Assembly (NCBI GenBank): GCA_000333855.2
Contig: CM007340.1
Location: 637,202-701,201, forward strand
Length of the DNA: 64,000 bases
Direction of reading: 5' to 3'
Origin: Endotrypanum monterogeii
Taxonomy: Eukaryota > Euglenozoa > Kinetoplastea > Trypanosomatida > Trypanosomatidae
Made by a program: the position numbers and the translations under genes. Positions 1 to 10,721 of this stretch are shown here, one piece after another. Under the pieces are notes generated by a model that was given only the letters and a program-made list of their open reading frames with translations, was not told the DNA's origin and did no database searches. How positions within the stretch are numbered: position 1 is the stretch's first letter; each line of letters begins with the position of its first letter.

Positions 1-3000
1 TCACGCTCTGCAATGCCCAACTGCACATCTGGCGGGCGCGTCTGCAACACCGTGCGGATGCCATCAAGGTATATTTTTAGAGACACGTTGGCTTCTCTGT
101 TTCCAAGCGGTGTCGACAGTCCACGCTGCGACGGCAGCGACGTATACAGTGACTCTGCTAACAGCATCCATTCCTTCCGCGTCGCTGCTGCAGTGGCGAC
201 GTCCACCTGCGCTAAGATGTCGACAAGGCTGAGCATACGCACGCAGCCGTGTGCCGCGGATGGCACGGCGTCTGTCACACCCTCCGTCGCCATCCTCCAG
301 AGAGTGGCAAGGCGTGTTGAAATGTTGTCGTCCCGCACGACATGCCGGCGGAGGGCTGCGGTCTGTCTCCGCACCGAAGTTGTGGCTGAGGTCGCCGCAC
401 TCGCCTCCGCTGGGCGCATCAACAAGGTCATGTGGTCAAGGGACTGGTGCAGCAGGACGTGCCAGCAGCCACATCGCTGCCGCGTGCCTGCCAATGTCAC
501 CTGTTCCCGCCCACGGTGGTGCTTCATGGTGTACATCCGCAGCGCATCAAGTGCCGCTGCAGCTGCGCTGGGCGTGGCGGTGCATGTACCCTCCATGGCG
601 GACATGTGAGCCTGTTGCCAGAGTGCGAGCGCGGTACCGTGCTGTACGGCAGACACAGAGGAGCAGCAGCCGGGGAACAGTGCCCACAACTGCTGCAGAG
701 CTGTGAAAATGCCCAACACATACCCCGGCGACCACCAAAGGCAGTTGACTGTTGTCATGGGGGCGAGCAGCACCGCCACGATGTGGTCGAGCAATGCCGC
801 TTCCACTTCTTCCGGATACACGCCGGCAAGGCGCAGGGACGCAATCATAAGGAGCGGCACAGGTACGGTAGCCGTGTTGATGACTGTTGTCAGAGCAGAG
901 TTGGCGAGCTGCTTCCATGCTTCTGCCAGCAGCGAGGTGACAAGAGGAAGAGTCGAGGCATTGCTGCCGTCTGCGGTGGCCGCTGACACTCCAGTTGACG
1001 AGGACCTTCCATAACAGCTATGTGCCTCGATGAGCACCACAAGTGCACCGGTGACGTCACACTGTGCCGACTTATCAGCCAAAGCCTGCGCCGCGGCGCT
1101 GACCGTTTGACTGGTGTAGCTGTCCACCTGGTCAGCGGCGACTAAGCAGCGCCCGATCACTCTGGCAGCTAGTAGGCGCACCTCTACACTGGTGCGGGAG
1201 GTGGCAGGTACAAGCTGAGTTGCCAGCGCCTGCCACCACTTCACCTCAGCAAGCCAACCGCTACATTGCCACAACTCCTTTGCCGTGCAGAGCAACGCCT
1301 CCTGCAGAAGCTCTTCCACCGAGCACAAACAATTCCACAGGGCTACATTTCGCTGACGCACCCACCATGGACTTTCCTCGGCGCTCTCTAAGGCAGCATC
1401 GTTCCCAGGCGTGCCGTACACGTCATACAAATTCGTGCGCAGGGAGGTCAGGAGTGCAACGCAGATGTCAGAGACACCCCTTCGCTCCATGAAGTGATGC
1501 AGCGTCCACCGCCGCAGCCGCACCGCCTTGCTGCCACACTCCTCCACCGTTTGGGATGCGTCATCTACAACCCGGGGGTTCGCATCAGAGGATTCCTCTG
1601 ACGTAGTTGATTGTGAAAAATCTGCGTGTAGCAACCCCATCGACTTCGCTGCAGAGGAGATGGTTGCTCCGAAGACGTCCGCAAAGCTGAAGACCGGCAC
1701 ACCCCGCGCGCACGCCGTGGCGACGTCCTTGAGCGCCTGCGCGGCAAGCCAACAGAGGCTGTCGTCATCTGAGCACGTGGGCCACGGCTTGCTGTAGACG
1801 AGCTCGAAGAGCGAACTTCGGCTCACTGCGAAGTACGCCGTCCCTGCTGCCGGGGCAGACAGACTCGCGTCCAACATGGCACTGTTGCACTGCGAGGTAA
1901 GGCGCGCTTCCAGGAAACCAATCGCCAACATCCGCTCCGTATCACTAACGACTGGCGCGCGCTGCAGCATCGCACACGCTGCCGTCGCAGCCTTGTCGAA
2001 GGCGATAGAGGTCGCAGGGCTGCTGACGAGGAGGCTCATGAACCTCATAGCGCACGGCTGCACCTCATCCCGGATGGCCGCTAGAACAGCTGCTGAGCTT
2101 CCATGCAAGAGGTCGTAAAGGAGCCACGTGATACGGAACACCAACTCAGCTTGCCTGTAGTGAATATCTTGAACAACGAACGGATGGTCCCCGTCCCGAA
2201 AGCGGAGCAGAAGCTGAGTACAGAGGTGCACCAATGAGACACGGTTCTCCTCATCGAGTCCGTCCTCCTGCAACTCCCTCCCTACCCGAGGACTGCAAGC
2301 GGCTTCCAGCAAGGCTTGTATATGCAGTTGAGCAGTAGCCGTATTCGCTTTCTTCACCCAATCCGTCTGCACGCACTCATGCTGCAGATGACGTGCGTAC
2401 AACACATTTGTGCGCGCCACCGCCGCAAGCACCTCTACGCCAGTGTGAAGAAGAGCTGGTGTTGCTTGTACGGCCGCCAGCACGTCCTGGGCGACGTTGA
2501 AGCCGATTTCAAGCGACGAGGTAAGGGTTCGCATGACACCCTTCAGCGCTACCATAGCGGTGCGCACAACTGCCTTGTCTTCGTCAGGGCGTTGGATGTA
2601 TCTGCGAAGAGCATCAGCAAGAACCAAGCGGTGTGCGTTTGAGGGTAGCTGTGCGGCCCACTCCGTGACGGCGTCTGCCAGAAGCCGCGGCATGTACGCT
2701 CTTACATCCCCGGCCAAGGGAACGAGCAACACGAAGCAGCATTGAAGGGCATCCGCAGTAGTTGCAGGACTCGTACAGCAGGCGCACATCGTGGCAAGTG
2801 CCTTGGCCAAAGTCCTCTGGGTAGTGCGAGTCATTCGTTGGTTGAAGCTGCGTTGCACAACGCGGCTTCCCTCAGCGACATCTGATCCACCCAAAAAGTT
2901 CCATCGCACGCGGCATCGGTTGCCGCCACCAACGCTACGGTGCCCTATACGTTCTGCACCCACATATTTTGGAATAGGCGCTGTCAAAGCCTGCATCACG

Positions 3001-4004
3001 TCCACCAAGGCGTCCACCGTGAAGTCGCATTGATAGAAGGCCAAGAGGTAGCCCATGGATACCCCAACATCGTGCAGCTCCTCGTCCGGGACGTTGTGGA
3101 GGGATGCGTCGTCACACAAAGCGAGCAACATGTCCATAAATGTATACGCCACAGCTGGCGACGATACGCGCAGTCCCGCCTCCAACAAGCCGCGAAGTGA
3201 TGACCCCGACGCAATCCGCACACTCAGGTCGACTGCCTTGCCACATGCTCTTTTTACGTACTCAATCATCTCGACACTGCAGGCTTGAATAACATGTGGA
3301 TCTGTTTGGTGTCGCAGCACCGACGGCAGCACCTGCAGAGCCCAGAGACGGGCCTCCACCGACACCATGTGTACTGGATGCGGCAGCTGCACACGGCGGA
3401 ACGGGGGCAGCGGCGATTCCGCTACATTCCAGCGCAAGAGAATTATGACGAGCTGCAGTGCTCCGCAGAGGCTCGCGGTGGACGTGGGGGAGGTGGACCC
3501 AACGTTGTCGCGGGACAAATTTGTGATTGCTGTCCACGTCCGCTGCAGCCATTTCACGAGAGCGTGGCTCGGCACCAATACCGGGCAGCTGTGGTTCTTG
3601 TTGTCGATGCCTAACCCGGCGCTACCGGCATTGGGTCGAGTGGCCCAGCCAAGGAAGATGTCCACTAAGCGGAGACATCGCTGCAGTGCCACGTACGGCA
3701 GGATACCCTGCAATATGTGGTCAACGAGGAGCGCACTGAAAGGTGTTGCGATGCCACTGGGCTCGAGAGAGGCGCACCACGTTACCAATAGAGCGCTGGG
3801 TTTCATACGAATGTCGGCGAACATTTCTTCGATCTCTTCCAGCACCTGCATGTAGCGAAGACTATGACCATCGCTGCCAACATTTCTCATGACACTACTT
3901 GTCATGCTCGAGTTCGTCAGCCGCTGCAATGGAGCAAGCCACTCCGTGGCAGCCTGCAGCGAGCGGACCAGCGTCGGCAGGTCATCCTGTCTTTTCTCTT
4001 CCAT
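1..4004 (-). CDS. Large helical protein, C-terminus cut by the left edge of the window
   Basis: Reading the minus strand from the ATG at 4004 gives an open frame with no stop found by eye down to the first base of the window, about 1334 codons, so the C-terminus is missing. The protein starts MEEKRQDDLPTLVRSLQAA and is rich in Leu and Ala in short amphipathic blocks, as in HEAT/ARM-type alpha-solenoids. I see no catalytic motif, membrane segment or zinc site. An in-frame stop lies at 4029-4031, just upstream, and a likely spliced-leader acceptor AG at 4029-4030 leaves a 5' UTR of about 24 nt, which supports this start. A scaffold of the importin, TTI1 or similar HEAT-repeat class is possible but is inference only. 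I do not recognise the family. Confidence 0.82.
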   Translation of the reverse strand, partial: MEEKRQDDLPTLVRSLQAATEWLAPLQRLTNSSMTSSVMRNVGSDGHSLRYMQVLEEIEEMFADIRMKPSALLVTWCASLEPSGIATPFSALLVDHILQGILPYVALQRCLRLVDIFLGWATRPNAGSAGLGIDNKNHSCPVLVPSHALVKWLQRTWTAITNLSRDNVGSTSPTSTASLCGALQLVIILLRWNVAESPLPPFRRVQLPHPVHMVSVEARLWALQVLPSVLRHQTDPHVIQACSVEMIEYVKRACGKAVDLSVRIASGSSLRGLLEAGLRVSSPAVAYTFMDMLLALCDDASLHNVPDEELHDVGVSMGYLLAFYQCDFTVDALVDVMQALTAPIPKYVGAERIGHRSVGGGNRCRVRWNFLGGSDVAEGSRVVQRSFNQRMTRTTQRTLAKALATMCACCTSPATTADALQCCFVLLVPLAGDVRAYMPRLLADAVTEWAAQLPSNAHRLVLADALRRYIQRPDEDKAVVRTAMVALKGVMRTLTSSLEIGFNVAQDVLAAVQATPALLHTGVEVLAAVARTNVLYARHLQHECVQTDWVKKANTATAQLHIQALLEAACSPRVGRELQEDGLDEENRVSLVHLCTQLLLRFRDGDHPFVVQDIHYRQAELVFRITWLLYDLLHGSSAAVLAAIRDEVQPCAMRFMSLLVSSPATSIAFDKAATAACAMLQRAPVVSDTERMLAIGFLEARLTSQCNSAMLDASLSAPAAGTAYFAVSRSSLFELVYSKPWPTCSDDDSLCWLAAQALKDVATACARGVPVFSFADVFGATISSAAKSMGLLHADFSQSTTSEESSDANPRVVDDASQTVEECGSKAVRLRRWTLHHFMERRGVSDICVALLTSLRTNLYDVYGTPGNDAALESAEESPWWVRQRNVALWNCLCSVEELLQEALLCTAKELWQCSGWLAEVKWWQALATQLVPATSRTSVEVRLLAARVIGRCLVAADQVDSYTSQTVSAAAQALADKSAQCDVTGALVVLIEAHSCYGRSSSTGVSAATADGSNASTLPLVTSLLAEAWKQLANSALTTVINTATVPVPLLMIASLRLAGVYPEEVEAALLDHIVAVLLAPMTTVNCLWWSPGYVLGIFTALQQLWALFPGCCSSVSAVQHGTALALWQQAHMSAMEGTCTATPSAAAAALDALRMYTMKHHRGREQVTLAGTRQRCGCWHVLLHQSLDHMTLLMRPAEASAATSATTSVRRQTAALRRHVVRDDNISTRLATLWRMATEGVTDAVPSAAHGCVRMLSLVDILAQVDVATAAATRKEWMLLAESLYTSLPSQRGLSTPLGNREANVSLKIYLDGIRTVLQTRPPDVQLGIAER

Positions 4005-4987
4005 GAAATTGTCTGTACGTGTTTTATCCTAAATAATAATAAAAATGAAACAACGCTAGAAAAATGCTCAATGGGGTCGTCTCGACACCCGAAACTGACT
4101 CAGTGTGTATATCTGTGTGTGTGTGTGTGTGTGTGTATGTACGTGCTCGTGGTCGGCGTTAGAGAAAAATATGCCCTGTGGTGGTTTCATTTCAGAGATG
4201 ACTTCTGTTGGAGGTCGGTGGTACACTATGGTGCGACAAAGATCTCAAATGTCGACGGATTGAGGAAAGAAAGGGAATGCATGCAGGAAAGAAAAGTGTA
4301 TGGTGTTGTGGTGAACTGAGTTTTTTTGTTGTTGTTGTTCAAAAAGGAGGGAGACTTGGGCCAACGAAAACCAAGTGCGTGCGAGGAGTGTGGTGGTGTT
4401 TACCAAGCAGAGTCCTCACTGAGTTGACCTCATCAAGCAGATGGGAGGGAGACATGTGGGAATAATGATTGAATGTATATCTCATTTCTGCCCCCGATGG
4501 AGGGAAAGGGGCAGGGTGGGCGGGAGTTACCTCCATCGTCTGCTTCCAGAGTCGAAGGAAGACACACTGGCTGGTGCGCATCATTTAGAGGATATTCGTG
4601 AACTATCCCTCCCGGGTGCCGCTCTGTATGAGACGCTCGTGACTGTCGAAGGCGTAGATAAACATTTGACATCGGAACCAAAAAAAAAACCCACAGCAAC
4701 AGCGGAGACTTGGAAAAAAAAAATGTGTGGCTCAGACACACACGTACACATATACACATCATACACGTCTGGAAAAAAAAGAAAAAATCACCAGCGCGCG
4801 CATCCCTCACGGTTGGTGCATGTGTCAATGTCGCTAGTTGCAGTCATCGCATCTGTACATCCGGTGTGCGCCAAGCAAGAGAGATGAGGGTGTGTGGACG
4901 AGTAAGAATTCGCTAGAGATACGTGGCGTAGCACACTTTTTCTTGGCTATCGCCTGCATCCTTGACCACCACAGACGCACTTTGTTC
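4005..4987. other. Intergenic region, no gene
   Basis: It holds a (TG)n run at 4114-4136 and several A or T homopolymers (for example around 4681-4689 and 4716-4724). Short open frames on both strands look like low-complexity noise. It presumably carries the 3' UTR of the upstream-transcribed gene and the 5' processing signals of the gene at 1-4004. Confidence 0.7.
4029..4030 (-). promoter_or_regulatory. Probable spliced-leader acceptor AG of the gene starting at 4004
   Basis: On the minus strand a T-rich tract (about 4031-4075, interrupted by a few purines) ends in the first AG at this position, about 24 nt before the ATG. The layout is typical of trypanosomatid trans-splicing. Inferred from sequence only. 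Confidence 0.4.
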
Positions 4988-7900
4988 CTACATTGTAGTC
5001 AAATCCCTCAAGGTAAGTGCCCATGTTTGTCGACGCTGCGCCTCCTGTAGCTCGTAGAATTCAAATGCTGTGGTAAGGATACCAGCGGCATCGCTACCCT
5101 GCTCACTAACCGACTGCACCACGGCGCGGAGGAGCTGAACACACTCTAGCACCAGTGGTGCACGCGGCACTAAAAGTGGAACAGACACCTCAGCGACAGT
5201 GACGGTGGCCGCCTTTGCATCCAGCGATGCGGATGTCTGTCCTTTGCGGCCACTGGAGCTGGAGGGAGCAGAGGTCGACCCGGATGTGTGCCGATTTCCC
5301 GGGCCTTGAGGGCTTTTCCCCTCATTCGCAATGCGGACTGCACTTGGTACGTAGGCCGCTGCCGACATCGGTGGAGCTACAGCAGTTTTCGGATGCTGTG
5401 TGTTGTACTGCGAAAGGGGAGCACACGAGCACAGCGGCAGTCCTGGAAGCTCTACATCGCTCCACTGTGAGAGCGGTGCGAGCCCCGCATTCTCTGCCGT
5501 AACCGCACCACCGGCCGCTGCTGTGGCTGCGGATACATTCGCGTGCCGCTTGTTAGTTCCTGAAGAGATCGCAGCGGAGGCATCAGCGCGGTGCGATGGC
5601 ATCGCCTCCTGTTGCCGTGGGTCTTTCTTCGCACCAGCAGTGCCTTCTATCGCAGCGGCTGCCCGTTCGTGCTGCGCGCGCAGCTCTAGAAGGTGTCGTA
5701 GCCCGCGGTGATGACCGCATTCCAGTGTCTCAACTGTAGCGATGAGATGCTGTGGGGTGACAAGTCCCTTAAGAAGGTGCGCGTAAGTGTGCAGGGACGT
5801 CCAGCAACGAGACACATGTAGCCCAACTTCATCCTCCACCTCGAGCAAGCAGCGGGCCCACGCCTGCTGCAGGGCGGACTCCATCAAGGAGCTACGCGCC
5901 GTCTCGGCACTTGTGAGTGAGGCCAGGGTCGAGGTGTTGGCCTGGTACGCTAAGGATAATTTCACTTCGTTTTTGTGTGCGTGCCACTGCTCACTGCTCT
6001 GAGCCTCAAAACACCGCCAGGGCTGCATCACAGCACGGACCCGCTCCAGAATTGCATTTGTGGCCTCTGCGCGCAGCGTGTTTACGAGAAGGGACGGCGT
6101 TTTTTGGAGCGCATTCCACAGTTCCTGAACGCGGAGTCGGAAGACTTGGCTTCCCTTCGTCATGTATGACTTGACCCGTTCCTGCTGTACAAGACATAGT
6201 GCTGCAACAGCACTGTTGAGCTGCTCTACAGTGCCTTCAGTCATGCCAGGGAGTCGACGGTGCATGCTTCCCGGAAAGGCATTCAGGTGGCGCTGTGCTG
6301 CTGTAGCTGCATCTGTCTGCACCTGCGCCGTCCACTGCGCGACCTGATCAGCGTATGTCACTGGCGCAGAGAGAGGGATGACCGTGTGTCCGGCGGCGGT
6401 GGTGGTGGTGGAAACGGCGGGGCTCTGGACATCTTTGGCGCGGCGCGCCCCCCTTGCAGAGCCGCTGCGACTGACAGAGCGGCTTTGAACCACCTCAGTC
6501 TCTTCCTCCCCCAGCGCCAATGGAAGGATGTAGTGCATCGGCGGCACCCGCCACATCTCAACCGTGTGTGCCATTAGACCCAGACGGCAGCCACGCGTGT
6601 AGAGCAGTCCACGGAGCTCGTCCAAAGACGCCAACACAGCGCACGCCGATGTCGCTTGGACACGGTCCCTACGCATTGCTTTGTTCACCTCGAGGTTCCG
6701 CTCCACCATGTTTTTGAGATCTTCTGTGGTTAGCGGACCGCTGTCCACACCAACACTAGACCGAGACTCAGCAGACAGGCCCTCCTTGAAGAGCGCATCG
6801 ATGGCCGCAGCTAAGTCGACCACTGATATGGCAGGCGCCGTATCCACCACCCTTACCAACTTCTCCACCTTTGATCCAAGCGCTGTTTCTTCACTTGCCG
6901 CGGTTGTGATCAACGTCTGCACCTGTGCCTTTAGACGGGACAATCCCTCCTGCACGAACTGAAAGACGCTGAGCTCTGCGTTACTGTGCTCGAGAATGCG
7001 ATGCCACTCCTTTCTCCAGTCCTCTATCTCACCCGCACGTGTCTGCTGCTGTTCCTCGAAGGCTTTCAAAGACTGCGTTAGTGTTTCCTCTAGCTCTGCA
7101 CGGAGGTGATCGATGCGCACTTGTACTGGGTCGTCCTCCGGAAGCGGATCTCCTCCATCACCGCCGCGCAACTCCACTGCTCGATCATGGAGTATCTGTC
7201 TGCAGTCCTCCTCGATGAGAGACCGGGCCGCTTCGAGACTCTGAGTCGCCTCGGCACAGCGGTCGGCCAGCGCCGTGCGGAGTTCGGAGCAGATAGCGTC
7301 GTGTCGCCACACCAGTGCCTTTACCGTATTGGCCGACATAGCCTCTCGTACTTTCACGAGCAGGGAGGCACGCTCGTTTATGAGTAACTCATCAGAGGGA
7401 CTGTGCGGTGGTTGGGTCAGCAGATCGTGCTTGAGCGTCTGCACCCGCGACACTCGCTCTGCGATCCGTGCCAGCATCTTGTCAGCCCGGTTTTTTGCGT
7501 GTGCCAACTCGCGCAGCCGGGCTTCGTAGACAGTCGCTTGCAGCGTAGCGGGACGCCGACGATGGTAGCGCAGCGCCTCTGTCACCCGATGTTGTACATC
7601 TTTCTGAATGGCCGCCGTGTATAGCCTCCAGTTCTCCCATGCGTGCCGCTGCAGGCGGAGGCCCCACTCCATGAGATGACTTCGCAGCTGCTCTCTCCAT
7701 TCTGAAATACGCGACCGAGGAAGAAATAGTGCCACGCCTTCTTCCTGCACAGATTGCAGTTCAGGGAGAAGATCAATGTAGAATTGTTTGTACGCCGCGC
7801 TCGGAGACGCCTCAGCTAGCGCAACCGACGCCGTCGCCTCGTCGTCGTCGAAGCCCTGGAGTTTTGTATCCTCTTTCACCAGGGTATCGGCAACACGGGA

Positions 7901-10090
7901 GCCCCCACAACGCTCCACTACACACGTGAAGCGAAAAATGACGGAGTCGATGAGGAATTCCTCCCCGTGTGCGCTGCACCAGTGGGGTGCATCGACGACA
8001 GATGTCTCCGAGGCACTCTCGCGCAATGAGGAAGGCGAGGTTCCGTTGACGGAAACGCTGCCTCTCATACTTGAAGGAAGGGGTGCGGGGAAATTATTGG
8101 GGCTCGATTCTTCAGGCAACGCTGTTGGTGCCTCCTCTTCGTCTGCAGGGCGCAGCCTGATCCACGATAGCCCGACTTGCTTACTCAACTCGCCCACACA
8201 GGCCTGACTAGCACGCAATACGTCAGGGGTTGCGTCTGCCACACGTGCACACACGGAGTCATAGTAGCGCGCGTGGGCTTCGGCGATCGACTGGAGGCAT
8301 ATCAGCCCCTCCGTGAACCGTGCCTCCGCAGTCGCCGGCGTCTCCTCCTGTCGCAGCTCCTCCTCTAACGCGTGTAGTTGCTTCTCTAGTCGGGCCACGT
8401 CGTCGCGGTAGTCCAATTCTTTTTCCTGCCACTGCGCGTAAAGCCCGCGCAGGAAGCCCAGGAGGCTGTTCGTGGAGGCGAGAAGCACGTCTGTGGCGCC
8501 TTCGAGGCTTACCAGCATGCTGCAGGTGGACGCGGCGGCGTCGGAATAGAACTGAGAGTAGCCGCAGTAAAATCCGCACGACACAAACCGTGTGAACCAC
8601 TGCCCCTCACGCTCGAGGGTTGACAAACACTGTGCCCACACCGCAGACTGCACCATCGACTCTTTCACGGAGAGCGCACCGGAGTGGGCATGGGTGAGGG
8701 GCAACAGAGACTCGTCCATCAAGCTGCAAACCTCGTCGCGTGACAACTTCTCCGGATCTAGGTCAACGCCAGTGTACATGAGAGACGCACGGTGCAGCAG
8801 TACAAACTCCTCCGTAAGCGGACGCGAAATTTCTTCGACGTCCTCTAGGGTGCGCGCGGCAAGTTCGGCAGCAGCGGCCACGCGCATCGCCTCATCTGTT
8901 TTCACTCGCATTACAAAATCTTTACAGCGTGCACGACAGTGCCGCAGGAGAATACTCACATGCATCTGCCACTCCTCAAGTACTGCCCGCGGGTCCACGT
9001 CTGCGAAGAGGTTGCGCTGATGGACATCCGGCTGAAAGCACCGCAGCCACCCGTTGTTGCCACTGCCACCACACACCTGCAGCTCAGCGGTTGGCACAGA
9101 TGGTTGCGAGATCTCTAGGGATGTCACAACCTCCATCAGACCACGTGCAAGTGCGTCTGCTTCACTTCGCATAGTTCCTATTAGCTGCCCTGCTGCGCGC
9201 AAAGACTGCAGCCTATCTTCTGGGCGGTGAAAGAAAGCAGAGCGCAGCACTGTGATGCACCACGAGAGGTGCTGCTGAGCCATGCATATTTGTGTATCGC
9301 GGTAGACGGCAACGAGTGCTTGCTGATACTCTTGATGTTTGTACAGCTCCCGCTGCCGGAGTCTCGTTGCCATCGTTTGCATAGACAAATAGTTCTTGCC
9401 GAGTTGCTCATTTGTATGGTGGAGGATGCGCTGCGCTAGCACCTGTGACTCGGTTGTGCTGGTAACGGCAATGCGAGTGAGGCTGGCCATCAGCGCTTGC
9501 ACCGCCTCCTGGATGTGCGCGCGGCGTGCCTCCTCCGTGCGGGCAACATCAGAAAACCAGACGTCGATTGCTGCCATTCGGCTGCGGTAATGGTCTCCGA
9601 TTTCCACAAGATGTTGTACCAGGCGATGCCTCTCTTTTTTCATGAGAGCCACGGCTCGTTCTCGACCCCCTTCGTCAGGAGTCGAGCAGTGGTATGTGTA
9701 CGTGCTCAGTGGCAGCACAGCATCTGGATCACCACCCAAAGCTACTTCACTTTGCACCCGAGACTCGGACTGCCGCTCGGAGAGGCGTTGCTGCTCCTCG
9801 GCCACCATTGTCGCTGTTGCATTGTGCCTCTCCGACAATTCAGTTTGGAGGCGCACTACACGCTGTTGTTGCGCTTTGTCGACGTCTCTATTAAAGGACC
9901 TTGCGCTCCCACGGAAAGCTTCGATGGCGTCCTGATAACGCGCGAGAAGCCGCTCGTGCAAGGTTCCACCGCTCACCGCTCGCTGAGGAAGCGGTGCGTT
10001 GGAGGACAGGGCTTGAGGGACCGAGTCCGTGGTTCGCATCTGTAGGGAGGGTAGGGAAGGTCCCTGGAGTTTTGGCAACGATGTGTCCAT
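4988..10090 (-). CDS. Giant coiled-coil protein, CCDC180-like (DUF4455/DUF4456 type)
   Basis: A 1700-residue protein. The frame extends two codons further to a GTG, but the first ATG is at 10090 (MDTSLPKLQGPSLP). It is dominated by long charged, Gln/Glu/Arg/Leu-rich helices predicted to form coiled coils through most of its length, with Ser/Pro/Ala-rich breaks near residues 640-700 and 1200-1250 and a low-complexity stretch before the C-terminus. The first 350 residues (LHERLLARYQDAIEAFRGSA, then many RxHxxE-type helices) and the overall size resemble the CCDC180 family, whose members carry DUF4455 near the N-terminus and DUF4456 near the C-terminus and are mostly found in ciliated organisms. 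A flagellar or cytoskeletal role is therefore plausible but inferred. No enzyme motif or membrane segment is visible. The family assignment is tentative; the gene itself is secure. Confidence 0.85.
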   Translation of the reverse strand: MDTSLPKLQGPSLPSLQMRTTDSVPQALSSNAPLPQRAVSGGTLHERLLARYQDAIEAFRGSARSFNRDVDKAQQQRVVRLQTELSERHNATATMVAEEQQRLSERQSESRVQSEVALGGDPDAVLPLSTYTYHCSTPDEGGRERAVALMKKERHRLVQHLVEIGDHYRSRMAAIDVWFSDVARTEEARRAHIQEAVQALMASLTRIAVTSTTESQVLAQRILHHTNEQLGKNYLSMQTMATRLRQRELYKHQEYQQALVAVYRDTQICMAQQHLSWCITVLRSAFFHRPEDRLQSLRAAGQLIGTMRSEADALARGLMEVVTSLEISQPSVPTAELQVCGGSGNNGWLRCFQPDVHQRNLFADVDPRAVLEEWQMHVSILLRHCRARCKDFVMRVKTDEAMRVAAAAELAARTLEDVEEISRPLTEEFVLLHRASLMYTGVDLDPEKLSRDEVCSLMDESLLPLTHAHSGALSVKESMVQSAVWAQCLSTLEREGQWFTRFVSCGFYCGYSQFYSDAAASTCSMLVSLEGATDVLLASTNSLLGFLRGLYAQWQEKELDYRDDVARLEKQLHALEEELRQEETPATAEARFTEGLICLQSIAEAHARYYDSVCARVADATPDVLRASQACVGELSKQVGLSWIRLRPADEEEAPTALPEESSPNNFPAPLPSSMRGSVSVNGTSPSSLRESASETSVVDAPHWCSAHGEEFLIDSVIFRFTCVVERCGGSRVADTLVKEDTKLQGFDDDEATASVALAEASPSAAYKQFYIDLLPELQSVQEEGVALFLPRSRISEWREQLRSHLMEWGLRLQRHAWENWRLYTAAIQKDVQHRVTEALRYHRRRPATLQATVYEARLRELAHAKNRADKMLARIAERVSRVQTLKHDLLTQPPHSPSDELLINERASLLVKVREAMSANTVKALVWRHDAICSELRTALADRCAEATQSLEAARSLIEEDCRQILHDRAVELRGGDGGDPLPEDDPVQVRIDHLRAELEETLTQSLKAFEEQQQTRAGEIEDWRKEWHRILEHSNAELSVFQFVQEGLSRLKAQVQTLITTAASEETALGSKVEKLVRVVDTAPAISVVDLAAAIDALFKEGLSAESRSSVGVDSGPLTTEDLKNMVERNLEVNKAMRRDRVQATSACAVLASLDELRGLLYTRGCRLGLMAHTVEMWRVPPMHYILPLALGEEETEVVQSRSVSRSGSARGARRAKDVQSPAVSTTTTAAGHTVIPLSAPVTYADQVAQWTAQVQTDAATAAQRHLNAFPGSMHRRLPGMTEGTVEQLNSAVAALCLVQQERVKSYMTKGSQVFRLRVQELWNALQKTPSLLVNTLRAEATNAILERVRAVMQPWRCFEAQSSEQWHAHKNEVKLSLAYQANTSTLASLTSAETARSSLMESALQQAWARCLLEVEDEVGLHVSRCWTSLHTYAHLLKGLVTPQHLIATVETLECGHHRGLRHLLELRAQHERAAAAIEGTAGAKKDPRQQEAMPSHRADASAAISSGTNKRHANVSAATAAAGGAVTAENAGLAPLSQWSDVELPGLPLCSCAPLSQYNTQHPKTAVAPPMSAAAYVPSAVRIANEGKSPQGPGNRHTSGSTSAPSSSSGRKGQTSASLDAKAATVTVAEVSVPLLVPRAPLVLECVQLLRAVVQSVSEQGSDAAGILTTAFEFYELQEAQRRQTWALTLRDLTTM

Positions 10091-10103
10091 AGCCACCGCT
10101 TAG

Positions 10104-10105
10104 CT
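10104..10105 (-). promoter_or_regulatory. Possible spliced-leader acceptor AG of the coiled-coil gene
   Basis: A pyrimidine-rich minus-strand tract (about 10108-10145) is followed by the first AG here, leaving roughly 14 nt before the ATG at 10090. Very short 5' UTRs occur in these organisms. A further AG a few bases downstream is an alternative. Confidence 0.35.
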
Positions 10106-10383
10106 AACCCCGACAAGTCAGAAAACAGGCAAGTGAAACAAAGTGTCGGCGGTTGCGTTATGTTAGGTCCACTGCGCGAGGGAGCCCGCGCGCACACCCT
10201 CGATGGAAAAAAAAATGACGAGGTCGGACCCACTGCAGCACGAAAAGAATGTGTGTATGCGTGTGTGTGAAAAAGGGGGGGGGGAGAAGGGGTGATCGGG
10301 TATGTTTGACGAGTGGTGAATGGCAGATAATGGGGAGACACATCACAGAGAAACATTATCAACGACCTAATAGGAGAAAGGGT

Positions 10384-10410
10384 TGTGTGTGTGTGTGTGT
10401 GTGTGTGTGT
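10384..10410. repeat. (TG)n microsatellite
   Basis: Uninterrupted TG dinucleotide repeat of about 27 bases. On the transcribed (minus) strand it reads as CA repeats within a UTR or intergenic spacer. Confidence 0.9.
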
Positions 10411-10721
10411 AGGGGGTGGGGTGGGGGTCAGTACATCGGTTGATCAGCATGAGCGGGTCGCGTAAAGCCTATCTTTTTTTCTTTTCACTGCATGGAGTGG
10501 TGTTTGTGTGTATATATTACTCGATGTTATAAACCTAAAAAGGTGTCACCCACGGAATGCGGGAAGGGGGGTGTAAGCAGCATTCGCGAGTACCACAGGC
10601 AGACTAGCTTTGGCATCGGGTCTTCTCCCTTGGTTCCGTGGGTTGCTACTCAGATTCATTCCGCCTGCGTGGACTTATTTTCGTGTTTTTTTTTTTTTTG
10701 TTCGACTGCTCTCTTCTGTTT

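Larger units (their letters stand above)
10091..10721. other. Intergenic region, no gene
   Basis: It contains a (TG)n run at 10384-10410 followed by a G-rich stretch, a G run at 10266-10275 and a poly-T run at about 10687-10699. No coding potential beyond low-complexity frames. Confidence 0.7.
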
